In this document: piece by piece, positions 1 to 5,616 of the stretch
How the letters are laid out: the number at the start of each line of letters is the position of its first letter
Position numbering within the stretch: position 1 is the first letter of the stretch
Assembly (NCBI RefSeq): GCF_035989245.1
Contig: NZ_JAYMFF010000028.1
Span: 1-5,752 of the forward strand
Direction: 5' to 3'
DNA from: Adlercreutzia wanghongyangiae
GTDB taxonomy: Bacteria > Actinomycetota > Coriobacteriia > Coriobacteriales > Eggerthellaceae
Length of the DNA: 5,752 nucleotides
Notes under the pieces: model-generated
What the model was told of the DNA's origin: nothing
Databases searched by the model: none
Seen by the model: the letters and a program-made list of their open reading frames with translations, nothing else
Position numbers and translations under genes: made by a program

Positions 1-2131
1 GCAGGCCCCCGAAGGGAGGCGCAGCCGGATCGATCATCTCGGTCACCGTCTCCTCGATCACGGCGTGCCTCAGGCCTTCGCCGTCCTCGGTGACGGTGGG
101 CGCGGGCACCGGGTCGGAGGGATCCAACTCGGGGCCCGCCTGCTCCGGCGGGTTCGGGCCCGCCGGATCGGGGCGCTCCACGCTGGGCGGGTCGGTGTCG
201 CCCACCTTCAGCATGGCGTCGGCCGGCGTGAGGTTTCCGGCGGCGTCCTCCACCCGGTAGTAGCCGTTGGGCAGCTTGCCCACGGCCTGGGTGGCCTCGC
301 CCCTGCGGTCGCCCTCGGCGCCGTCGAGGGGGAACTCGCGGGGCCACTCGCCGGCCGACGCCCGCGCCACCGAGGCCGAGCCGGCCTTGTCGGTGCGGTG
401 CAGCCGCCAGACGCCCGACGTCGCACTCGAGGCGTCGGCGGGGACGTCGGTGAGCGTGTAGCCCAGCGCTCCGCCGTCCTCGATGCGCGGCGCCGAGGTG
501 TCGATCTTCACCTTGCCCGCCTTCTGCACCGACACGGCGCCAGTGGAGGTGTTCCTCGCCTGGGCGCTCAGATCGATGCCGGCGGTGTCGGGCATGCGCT
601 CCCACGCCGAACCGGCCCCCGTGAGCGACTTCGCCGCCCCCTCCGACGGCGCCCATTCCATCCCGTCGTAGTCGCCCGGGTAGAAGGTCACCGTCACCGG
701 CGACGTGTTCCACCCGTTCTCGTTCGCCAGGGGCAGCCGCGTGTAGTGCCAGTCCCTGCCGGGGACGCCCGACCCGGTGCCGTCTCCGGGCGTGAGCGGG
801 TGCTCGTCCACCAGCTCCACGGTGGCGTACTGGCTGCCCTGGAACGAGTCCTCGATCAGCTGCTGGGAGAGCGTGACCGCGCCGCCCTGCGCGCCGACGA
901 TGCGAGCGCGGTAGGAGACGGTGCGAGACTCGGTGCCCACGAGCTCCAGAAAGTAACCGTCGGTCCCTGGGGCAAAGGTATCCGTGGATTGCGAGTTGTC
1001 GATCAGCTTGCCAGCTTCGTTTCGGAGGGTGATGGTAGTGCCGGGCACCGGTTCGATGCCGAGGGTGGGGTGGCCCTCGACGTCGACCAGCTTCATGTGC
1101 ATGTTGTAGCGCTCCTTGAAGGTATCCGACTGCGAGTTGGCGTTCGCGTTACGAATCGTGCACCGCACCTCGACCTCCTCGCCGACCCGAACCGTGTCGT
1201 CTTTCGATATCTCGGTACCGTCGGTTCGATAGAGCTTCAGACTGCTGATCTCGGGGGTAAGATTAGGGAGAGACATCGACTGGAACGTGCAGTTGACCAA
1301 CATGCCTGTTGGGGGATATGTGCCACTCTGATTTTGGATCCATTGAAGAAAACCGCCTATAACAAGGTAAGGTTTATTGCCTAGGGCGTTTCTTACATTC
1401 GGCGTAGAAAGTGTTCCGCCGGGTGATATGCATGAAGCCACATCAGTCTTTGCATCGTATCGAAATGTAATCTGAGCATTAGAGTTCCAAGGTGCAGTCG
1501 AGTGGTTGAAGGTGCCCCCCGTGTCGACGTTTCTGAGTTGGGTGAACGCCTCCTGGGTTCCTGTGCTACGTTTCCATCTGGAGGAATAATCCCATACCCA
1601 AGTGCCACTTGTGGCATCGCTCGTTTTTGTGAGGCCTGGATGATACCCAATGGTTATCTGATCCAATTCGCCGCGCTTATTCAGAAAGGAACTCTCCGCC
1701 CAGAACCGTACTTCCCAGCTGTTCAATAGCGATACCGGCTGATCGCTGATAAATACTGCGCAACTTTGATACCCTAATGGTGCTCCGGGCATGGGGCCAA
1801 AGGTGTGGGCGGCACCAACTCTTAGCGTATTACCAGTGACGCTTGCTGGTTCTCCCGAGTAGTTCATTGGCCTGAAGAACACTTTATAATTTGTCGTTCC
1901 TTCCAACGCTTCGGCCTCTTCCACCTGCGCCACGGGGACGAGCGGCAGGCAGGTGGCGGCTAGCAGGACGGCTAGGGTTCCCTTCAAGATGCGGCCCAGG
2001 ATACTCCTGAAAGAGGGAGGCGAATCAAATCGGGGAGTGCTCTTCGATGCGGTAGGGGTTTCCGCTGCGCTGGCTCCTATTGCCGACGTGTCGTCAGCCC
2101 GCAGCCGACACTTCTTCCAATCCTCTCTCAT
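1..2131 (-). CDS. Secreted multidomain Ig-like surface protein, 3' end outside window
   Basis: The minus-strand frame from ATG 2131-2129 stays open to the left edge, giving at least 710 residues. A 45-50 residue polar N-terminus precedes a hydrophobic stretch (about 52-68, TLAVLLAATCLPLVPVA) and a plausible signal peptidase site after AEA (73-75), so the protein is probably exported. Residues 76-290 form a Trp/Tyr/Asn-rich beta-looking domain. It could be a lectin-like (concanavalin A-fold) module, but I cannot assign it firmly. Residues 292-460 look like a beta-sandwich (VRVGEEVEVRCTIRN). Residues 470-548 resemble OmpL47/bacterial Ig repeats (GWNTSPVTVTF ... KVKIDTSAP). Residues 560-645 are another Ig-like unit ending YYRVEDAAGN. 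After about 650 it is Pro/Glu/Asp-rich, as in a wall-spanning stalk. An LPXTG or other anchor would lie beyond the window. The start is chosen for its AAGGGGA ribosome-site match and the signal peptide. Codon use shifts from AT-richer (N-terminal domain) to very GC-rich. The function is unknown; adhesion or glycan binding is a guess. Confidence 0.88.
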   Translation of the reverse strand, partial: MREDWKKCRLRADDTSAIGASAAETPTASKSTPRFDSPPSFRSILGRILKGTLAVLLAATCLPLVPVAQVEEAEALEGTTNYKVFFRPMNYSGEPASVTGNTLRVGAAHTFGPMPGAPLGYQSCAVFISDQPVSLLNSWEVRFWAESSFLNKRGELDQITIGYHPGLTKTSDATSGTWVWDYSSRWKRSTGTQEAFTQLRNVDTGGTFNHSTAPWNSNAQITFRYDAKTDVASCISPGGTLSTPNVRNALGNKPYLVIGGFLQWIQNQSGTYPPTGMLVNCTFQSMSLPNLTPEISSLKLYRTDGTEISKDDTVRVGEEVEVRCTIRNANANSQSDTFKERYNMHMKLVDVEGHPTLGIEPVPGTTITLRNEAGKLIDNSQSTDTFAPGTDGYFLELVGTESRTVSYRARIVGAQGGAVTLSQQLIEDSFQGSQYATVELVDEHPLTPGDGTGSGVPGRDWHYTRLPLANENGWNTSPVTVTFYPGDYDGMEWAPSEGAAKSLTGAGSAWERMPDTAGIDLSAQARNTSTGAVSVQKAGKVKIDTSAPRIEDGGALGYTLTDVPADASSATSGVWRLHRTDKAGSASVARASAGEWPREFPLDGAEGDRRGEATQAVGKLPNGYYRVEDAAGNLTPADAMLKVGDTDPPSVERPDPAGPNPPEQAGPELDPSDPVPAPTVTEDGEGLRHAVIEETVTEMIDPAAPPFGGL
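1927..1978 (-). other. Signal-peptide hydrophobic core of the surface protein
   Basis: These codons encode residues 52-68 (TLAVLLAATCLPLVPVA). Basic residues lie just before (R42, R47, K50) and an A-E-A motif at 73-75 precedes the mature-looking sequence LEGTTNYK. The roughly 50-residue N-terminal extension before the core is unusually long for a Sec signal. An internal TTG at residue 49 could be an alternative start, but it has no better ribosome site. Confidence 0.65.
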
Positions 2132-2135
2132 GGTG

Positions 2136-2142
2136 TCCCCTT
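2136..2142 (-). promoter_or_regulatory. Ribosome binding site of the surface protein gene
   Basis: On the minus strand AAGGGGA lies four bases before ATG 2131. It is a partial match to AAGGAGG and is the main support for this start. Confidence 0.5.
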
Positions 2143-2182
2143 CGAACAAAGAGGGCGCCCCGCCGTCGCGGAACGCCCCAAG

Positions 2183-2188
2183 TGTATA
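2183..2188 (-). promoter_or_regulatory. Possible -10 element (TATACA) of the surface protein gene
   Basis: TATACA on the minus strand lies about 50 bases before the start codon, in an AT-richer patch between two GC-rich stretches. The hexamer 17 bases upstream (CCGGCG) is not a recognisable -35. Promoter activity is therefore uncertain, and it may need an activator or an alternative sigma factor. Confidence 0.25.
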
Positions 2189-2217
2189 GATATCCGAAAG
2201 AGAATCGCCGGTATCAT

Positions 2218-2233
2218 CATTTTGCACAAAATG
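2218..2233. promoter_or_regulatory. Perfect 16-bp inverted repeat, candidate operator
   Basis: CATTTTG-CA-CAAAATG is a perfect 7-bp dyad with a 2-bp centre. It lies 87 bp before the surface protein ATG and 30-45 bp upstream of the candidate -10. Size and symmetry fit a dimeric helix-turn-helix regulator site. It is just beyond the ATPase stop codon and is not followed by a T-run on either strand, so a terminator is less likely. Confidence 0.4.
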
Positions 2234-2252
2234 AATTCTCCCGGCCCGGTTT

Positions 2253-3560
2253 TTAAGCGCCGAGACACCGAATGGGGATGACATACACTCCGTCAGGCCG
2301 GCGGTACGACGCTTCCCCCATGCCGGTGGCCACCGCGAGGAACACCGGCTCCGGAGTTCGTCCGCGCTCGTTTTTGAGTAGCTTTTTCTTAAGGCGCAGG
2401 AGGTTCGCTGCGGCATCGTCCACCTTTTCCTGGCTGAGCTTGACCTCCAGGGCCGCCCAGCTTCCATCAGCTCTCTCGATGACGGCGTCCACCTCCAGGC
2501 CCGCGTCGTCGCGATAGTAGCGCAGCGGCGCCGGCCCTATGGAGGGGAGGGCACGTGCGTACACGTCCAAATCGCGCATGACCATGTTCTCGAAAACGAG
2601 CCCCAGGGTCTGCCAGTCGTTCAGGAGCGCCTCGGCGCCCAGGCCCAGCAGCGCGGGCACCATGGAAGGGTCGGCGAAGTAGAGCTTGGGTTTCGTGCGC
2701 ATGCGCTGGGGGGACCGTGCGGCGGGCACCCACCCTGGCACCTCGTCGATCATGTAGAGGTGCTTCAGTATGGAGAGGTGGTCAGCTGCGGTCTTGAGTT
2801 GGGACTCGGCAGGATTCTCGTCGGGCAGCAGCGAGAAAGCATCCTTGGCGATGGTTTTCGCCGTGGGCGCCTGCCCCAGGTTCCGTGCCAGCGAGAGCGC
2901 TACCCGCCGCGCGATGGCTGCGTCGCCCTTGAAGCGGGGGACGCTCTCCTCGAAGATGAGGCTCAGGTACTCGCGGACGATGATCTGGACTTCCTCCGAC
3001 GGCTTTCCCGCCGCCTCGGGCCAGCCTCCGCGGCATGCGAGTTCCGCCAGCTCCGTTATGCCGTTTTCGCATGGGGCGGGCGCGAACGTGCCCTCGAAGA
3101 GATCTCGCAGGCTCGTGCGGCCGCAGGAATCGCCCGATTCCTGGAGCGTCATGGTGTGCATGCGGATGCGGCCGATGCGACCGGCCCCGCTGTGACTCTT
3201 CTCTTCGGGGGCGAGGGGGGTGGACGAACCAGTGAGGATCCACAGGCCCTTCTGGCCGCCGGCGTCGTCCACTGCATGGCGCACGTTGTCCCAAATGGCC
3301 GGCACGCGCTGCCACTCGTCGATGACGTGCGGCTTCTCCCCAGCGAGCGCGTAGGCTGGGTCGGCGCGCGTTATCTGCAGGTTGGCACCGCGGTCGACGT
3401 AGGTGACGCTCTCGCCGTGGGCCAGCGCCGCCCAGGTCTTGCCGCACCACTTCGTTCCCGATATTTCCACGGCCCCGAACAGGCCGAGGTACTGCGCGAT
3501 TTGCGCATCCACGATTCTCGGTCGATAAGAGACTGGCGCAATGCCGGAATTCTCATCCAT
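2253..3560 (-). CDS. AAA-family ATPase with C-terminal DUF4143 domain
   Basis: This is a complete 435-residue protein of the AAA_14/DUF4143 type. The N-terminal ATPase part has Walker A at 35-42 (GTKWCGKT, the WCGKT variant), Walker B at 78-83 (HVIDEW; D81, E82), a sensor-like LTGSS at 109-113, and the conserved SGAGRIGRIRMHTMTLQESG stretch at 124-143 with likely arginine-finger residues. The DUF4143 part (about 195-375) includes FENMV (323-327), LRYYRDDAGLEVDAVIE (346-362) and EVK (372-374). The last two blocks match the E-x-D...E-x-K pattern of PD-(D/E)XK-like folds. Length is normal for the family and nothing looks broken. The start has a strong GAGGTG ribosome site. The family is predicted to be cytoplasmic and to bind ATP; its cellular role is not established, and nuclease activity has not been shown. 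It diverges from the sigma gene, and two repeat arrays lie directly upstream. It precedes the surface protein gene by 121 bp with no clear terminator, so read-through is possible. Confidence 0.95.
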   Translation of the reverse strand: MDENSGIAPVSYRPRIVDAQIAQYLGLFGAVEISGTKWCGKTWAALAHGESVTYVDRGANLQITRADPAYALAGEKPHVIDEWQRVPAIWDNVRHAVDDAGGQKGLWILTGSSTPLAPEEKSHSGAGRIGRIRMHTMTLQESGDSCGRTSLRDLFEGTFAPAPCENGITELAELACRGGWPEAAGKPSEEVQIIVREYLSLIFEESVPRFKGDAAIARRVALSLARNLGQAPTAKTIAKDAFSLLPDENPAESQLKTAADHLSILKHLYMIDEVPGWVPAARSPQRMRTKPKLYFADPSMVPALLGLGAEALLNDWQTLGLVFENMVMRDLDVYARALPSIGPAPLRYYRDDAGLEVDAVIERADGSWAALEVKLSQEKVDDAAANLLRLKKKLLKNERGRTPEPVFLAVATGMGEASYRRPDGVYVIPIRCLGA

Positions 3561-3564
3561 AGTT

Positions 3565-3570
3565 CACCTC
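3565..3570 (-). promoter_or_regulatory. Ribosome binding site of the ATPase gene
   Basis: GAGGTG on the minus strand lies four bases (AACT) before ATG 3560. It is a strong Shine-Dalgarno match and fixes the start. Confidence 0.75.
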
Positions 3571-3595
3571 GCTTACCGTCGTTTTCCTGCGATTT

Positions 3596-3678
3596 TACAA
3601 AAAAGCGAATGTTTTTGATACCAAAAAACGAATTTCTCCGTACGAAAAAGCGAATGGTTAGGCTACGAAAAAGCGAAA
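3596..3678 (+). repeat. Four-copy direct repeat array, 22-23 bp period
   Basis: A 15-bp unit with consensus TACnAAAAARCGAAW occurs at 3596-3610, 3619-3633, 3641-3655 and 3664-3678. Start-to-start distances are 23, 22 and 23 bp, about two helical turns. Between-unit sequence is not conserved. The array sits 36-118 bp before the ATPase ATG, where it would overlap its promoter or leader. It looks like a cooperative protein-binding array. As an RNA leader it would be A/U-tract rich. Confidence 0.8.
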
Positions 3679-3701
3679 TTTTGCGAGCCATGCCGCAACG
3701 C

Positions 3702-3787
3702 TCACCACGTTTTTGTATAGGTAAATCTCGTGATTCACCACGTTTTTGTATAGGAAAAACGGATCGCTTACCACGTTTTTGCATAGG
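3702..3787 (-). repeat. Three-copy direct repeat array, exact 33-bp period
   Basis: Read on the minus strand, the 20-bp unit CCTATACAAAAACGTGGTGA occurs at 3721-3702 and 3754-3735 (identical), and at 3787-3768 with two changes (G for A, A for G). The 13-bp intervals between units are unrelated. The 33-bp period is about three helical turns. Units share a TAC-A-tract-CG core with the neighbouring 22-bp array, in the opposite orientation. They probably serve as operator or regulatory sites for the ATPase gene and possibly for the divergent sigma gene. Confidence 0.85.
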
Positions 3788-3917
3788 AAACGGTGCGGCG
3801 GCATTGCCTTCAAGGGGGCACGACGCTGGGGTTGGGGGCGGCTCAAGAGAGCTCGTGAGGACGGCCCGGGCAGCAGGCTCGCTGGGCGTGCGAGGGGGAG
3901 GGGGTTGCGGGGTCGTG

Positions 3918-3923
3918 TATACT
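3918..3923 (+). promoter_or_regulatory. Possible -10 element (TATACT) of the sigma factor gene
   Basis: TATACT stands out in GC-rich DNA about 95 bp before the sigma ATG. The expected -35 position (about 3895-3900) reads GGGGAG, which is not a housekeeping -35. The gene could use a weak, activated or self-recognised promoter. Only one hexamer supports the call. Confidence 0.3.
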
Positions 3924-4007
3924 GCTTCGGCGTAACGCGACGGCGGGCGATGCGGGCGATGGGGCCGTGCCTGCCGTTTGGTGATCCGGGCCGATGCGGA
4001 GATGAGC

Positions 4008-4013
4008 GAGAGG
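4008..4013 (+). promoter_or_regulatory. Ribosome binding site that decides the sigma factor start
   Basis: GAGAGG ends six bases before ATG 4020, a good Shine-Dalgarno position. The upstream alternatives are TTG 3978, with no purine-rich site, and ATG 4002, whose GGAG abuts the codon with no spacer. The 4020 start is preferred. Confidence 0.6.
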
Positions 4014-4019
4014 CGAGAC

Positions 4020-5369
4020 ATGGCGACAGGCGACGGCCGCACGGGCGGCTTCGGGTACGACGAACACGCGAAGGAAAAGCTGGCTGACCTGGTGGTGCGT
4101 GCCCAGGCAGACGATCGCGGCGCCTTCGAGGAGCTGTATCGTCGCACGGCCCAGGCGCAGTACTTCACCATTGTGGGCCGCGTGGGCGAGCAGCCGGCGG
4201 CCGACATTCTGCAAGAGGTGTATCTGGTGGCGTGGAAGAACCGCGCGAAGATTCGTCCCCAAGCTGTGCTGGGCTATCTGAGCGCCACGGCGCGCAACCT
4301 GTGCCTACAGCACTTCCAGCAGAGGGCGCGCATGGCCGATGCGCCGGTGGTGGACGAGGGTGCCGAGGGCGGGGCCGCCGGCGAGCTGGTGGCCTCGGGT
4401 GCCGAGAGCGATGCGGCCGATCCCGCGGGCACCTACGATGCGGCCGAGCGACGTGCACGCCTGGCCCACGCGTTGCGCCACGACCTGACCGATCGCGAGC
4501 GCGATGCCGTGCTGATGCGCTATTACCTGGGCATGAAGGTGGGCGCCATCGCCGAGCAGATGGAAGTGTCGCGCAACACGGTGCGCAATCTCATCAACAG
4601 CGCCTTGCCCACCTTGCGGCGCAAGGTGGGCGTGCTGCCTATGGGTGCCGGTTTGTCGGCGGCTCTGTCCGAGGCGGTGGAGCGTCCCCTGGCGCCGGGC
4701 GTGCACCCGCGCCCGCGTCCCCGTTCGGCGGGGTTGCAGTGGGGCACGCGGGCGGTGGCGGCCGCTACTGTGGCGGCTGCCGTGGGCGTACTGGGTTTCG
4801 CCGCCGCATGGCAGCCGACCGAGCCGGTGATGGACGAGCCGGTGCCGCTGATGGAACCCGAGCCCAAGCCGACGCCCGCTGACGCGGAGGCCCCGCAGCT
4901 GGTGTCGGCCGACGTGGAGAACGGTCTGCTGGCGTTGACGGTTCGCGACGACGGGGGAATGGAGGCGGTCTGGTGCGTGGCCGAGGACGGCACCCGCTAT
5001 GACGCCGTGACGGTGGGGCGCGCCGCCGATGTTGCCGCGACCGACGCCGATGCCGCCGCCGCTGCCGCCGCCGAGGCTGCGAGTACTGCCGGAGCCGCTG
5101 TCGCGACCGACGCCGATGCTGCCGATGTTGTCGCGACCACCACCGATGCCACGACGGCAGGCGCCGCTGGCGCTGATGCCACTGCCGCCGCTGACGTGCA
5201 ACCGAGTGATGTCGTCGAGGCGGCGCAGACCGCTCTGAGCGTGTGGTGGTTCGAGGTTCCCAGCGGTTCCTACGAGGTGCACCTGGTGGATGCCGCCGGC
5301 AACGAGGCCTCCGGCACGGTGAACGCCGACGTGAAGCCCATCTACCCGGCCCCCACCGGCTCCCGATGA
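4020..5369 (+). CDS. Membrane-tethered sigma-70/ECF-like sigma factor with extracytoplasmic Ig-like domain
   Basis: The product is 449 residues from ATG 4020. Residues 29-102 are sigma region 2, including DILQEVYLVAWKN (62-74), the -10 recognition helix type. A variable Asp/Glu/Ala/Gly linker (103-147) follows. Residues 148-204 are region 4, with LTDRERDAVLMRYYLGMKVGAIAEQ and a helix-turn-helix through NTVRNLINSALPTLRRKV. ECF sigma factors normally end here, at about 170-200 residues. This one continues through a basic linker (RPRPR), one hydrophobic helix (about 243-264), a Pro/Glu stretch (265-290) and an Ig-like domain (291-437, ending SYEVHLVDAAGNEASGTV). Predicted topology is sigma domains inside, Ig domain outside. 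A 65-70 residue Ala/Asp/Thr-rich segment (about 335-404) interrupts the Ig domain. No cysteine/histidine anti-sigma domain is seen, and no anti-sigma gene follows in the window. Signalling by proteolytic release or conformational change is inferred. C-terminally extended, membrane-anchored ECF groups are known in Actinobacteria. Confidence 0.88.
   Translation: MATGDGRTGGFGYDEHAKEKLADLVVRAQADDRGAFEELYRRTAQAQYFTIVGRVGEQPAADILQEVYLVAWKNRAKIRPQAVLGYLSATARNLCLQHFQQRARMADAPVVDEGAEGGAAGELVASGAESDAADPAGTYDAAERRARLAHALRHDLTDRERDAVLMRYYLGMKVGAIAEQMEVSRNTVRNLINSALPTLRRKVGVLPMGAGLSAALSEAVERPLAPGVHPRPRPRSAGLQWGTRAVAAATVAAAVGVLGFAAAWQPTEPVMDEPVPLMEPEPKPTPADAEAPQLVSADVENGLLALTVRDDGGMEAVWCVAEDGTRYDAVTVGRAADVAATDADAAAAAAAEAASTAGAAVATDADAADVVATTTDATTAGAAGADATAAADVQPSDVVEAAQTALSVWWFEVPSGSYEVHLVDAAGNEASGTVNADVKPIYPAPTGSR
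4746..4811 (+). other. Transmembrane segment of the sigma factor
   Basis: These codons encode TRAVAAATVAAAVGVLGFAA and flanking residues (about 243-264). They form an uncharged Ala/Val/Gly helix preceded by RPRPR and followed by a Pro/Glu-rich, acidic stretch. The charge distribution predicts N-inside, C-outside. Confidence 0.75.
5022..5231 (+). repeat. Low-complexity Ala/Asp/Thr coding insertion with direct repeats
   Basis: The segment encodes about 70 residues made mostly of Ala, Asp, Thr and Val. The 18-bp CGCGACCGACGCCGATGC is repeated perfectly at 5036-5053 and 5102-5119, 66 bp (22 codons) apart, and a degenerate copy begins at 5132. It stays in frame. It sits between the first strands of the Ig-like domain (to about residue 333) and its last strands (from about 405), which suggests expansion by slippage or duplication in an exposed loop. 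Confidence 0.7.
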
Positions 5370-5387
5370 GCCCGTTCTGCCCATTTT

Positions 5388-5538
5388 CCGCCTCGATTTC
5401 CAGTTTTCCACGCTTGCGGGCACGGTTGCGGTGTCGGCATCTCAAAACGCGCAAAGAAACACCAGGTCACGAGCTTGCGAAAAAAACACTCGAACAGAAC
5501 GGCCTGCGTTCAGCGTGAAAAACTGGAAATCGAGGCGG
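5388..5538. repeat. Long inverted repeat, 26 of 27 bp paired, 97-bp loop
   Basis: The left arm 5388-5414 and right arm 5512-5538 are reverse complements with one mismatch (5408 versus 5518). The core AAAACTGGAAATCGAGGCGG (5519-5538) is a perfect 20-bp match to the left arm. The loop 5415-5511 has no gene. The structure could be a terminator stem, a small non-autonomous element with terminal inverted repeats, or part of an RNA. Confidence 0.9.
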
Positions 5539-5543
5539 TTTTT
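5388..5543 (+). terminator. Candidate terminator of the sigma gene with an unusually large loop
   Basis: In the plus direction the 27-bp stem ends in GGCGG and is followed at once by TTTTT (5539-5543). It begins 19 bases after the sigma stop codon. The opposite direction lacks a T-run. The 97-base loop is far larger than in ordinary intrinsic terminators, which lowers confidence. A short GCGG-TTTTT-CCGC hairpin (5535-5547) overlaps the end. Confidence 0.4.
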
Positions 5544-5560
5544 CCGCACTGGCTCTGATC

Positions 5561-5585
5561 CGTGGAAATCTGGAAATCGCGTCGC
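5561..5585 (+). repeat. Third partial copy of the inverted-repeat arm
   Basis: CGTGGAAATCTGGAAATCGC from 5561 onward matches the right arm with a few substitutions and lies 47 bp downstream of it in the same orientation. No partner of opposite orientation was found within the window. Confidence 0.55.
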
Positions 5586-5616
5586 ATTCGAGCTGACCCT
5601 TTCCGCATTTTTGCTC

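Larger units (their letters stand above)
3561..4019. other. Divergent intergenic region between the ATPase and sigma genes
   Basis: No gene is supported in these 459 bp. The half next to the ATPase is AT-rich and filled with two tandem repeat arrays (3596-3678 and 3702-3787). The half next to the sigma gene is GC-rich, with a TATACT hexamer, a 9-bp tandem duplication GCGGGCGAT (3943-3951, 3952-3960), and a loose hairpin pairing ACGGCGGG near 3940 with CCTGCCGT near 3970-3977. Several frames are open through it, but none has a ribosome site or protein-like composition. Confidence 0.75.

Noticed and set aside
65..1384. 439-residue plus-strand open frame opposite the surface protein
   Set aside because: Arg/Gly/Val/His-rich composition typical of an antisense frame in GC-rich DNA. 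The minus strand has the signal peptide, Ig-like motifs and a ribosome site.
3702..3787. CRISPR array
   Set aside because: Units of 20 bp with 13-bp intervals are too short for CRISPR repeats and spacers, there are only three copies, and no cas gene is present.
3596..3787. Plasmid-type iterons of a replication origin
   Set aside because: The spacing is iteron-like, but no replication initiator, partition gene or DnaA-box cluster is visible, and the neighbours are an ATPase of another family and a sigma factor.
3658..3846. Minus-strand small frame with an 11-residue periodic peptide (FLYKNVV repeats)
   Set aside because: The period simply reflects the 33-bp DNA array. The 13-bp intervals are not conserved as protein, another frame is open too, and there is no ribosome site.
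2760..3935. 391-residue plus-strand open frame opposite the ATPase
   Set aside because: It is the complement of a clear AAA/DUF4143 gene and carries no recognisable motifs.
3371..4207. 278-residue minus-strand open frame spanning the intergenic region and both gene starts
   Set aside because: It overlaps the coding starts of both the ATPase and the sigma factor, is Arg/Ser/Pro-rich, and includes the repeat arrays by chance. The ATPase frame has the ribosome site and motifs.
4305..5423. 372-residue minus-strand open frame opposite the sigma factor
   Set aside because: His/Arg/Gly-rich antisense frame of a GC-rich gene. The plus strand has conserved sigma regions 2 and 4.
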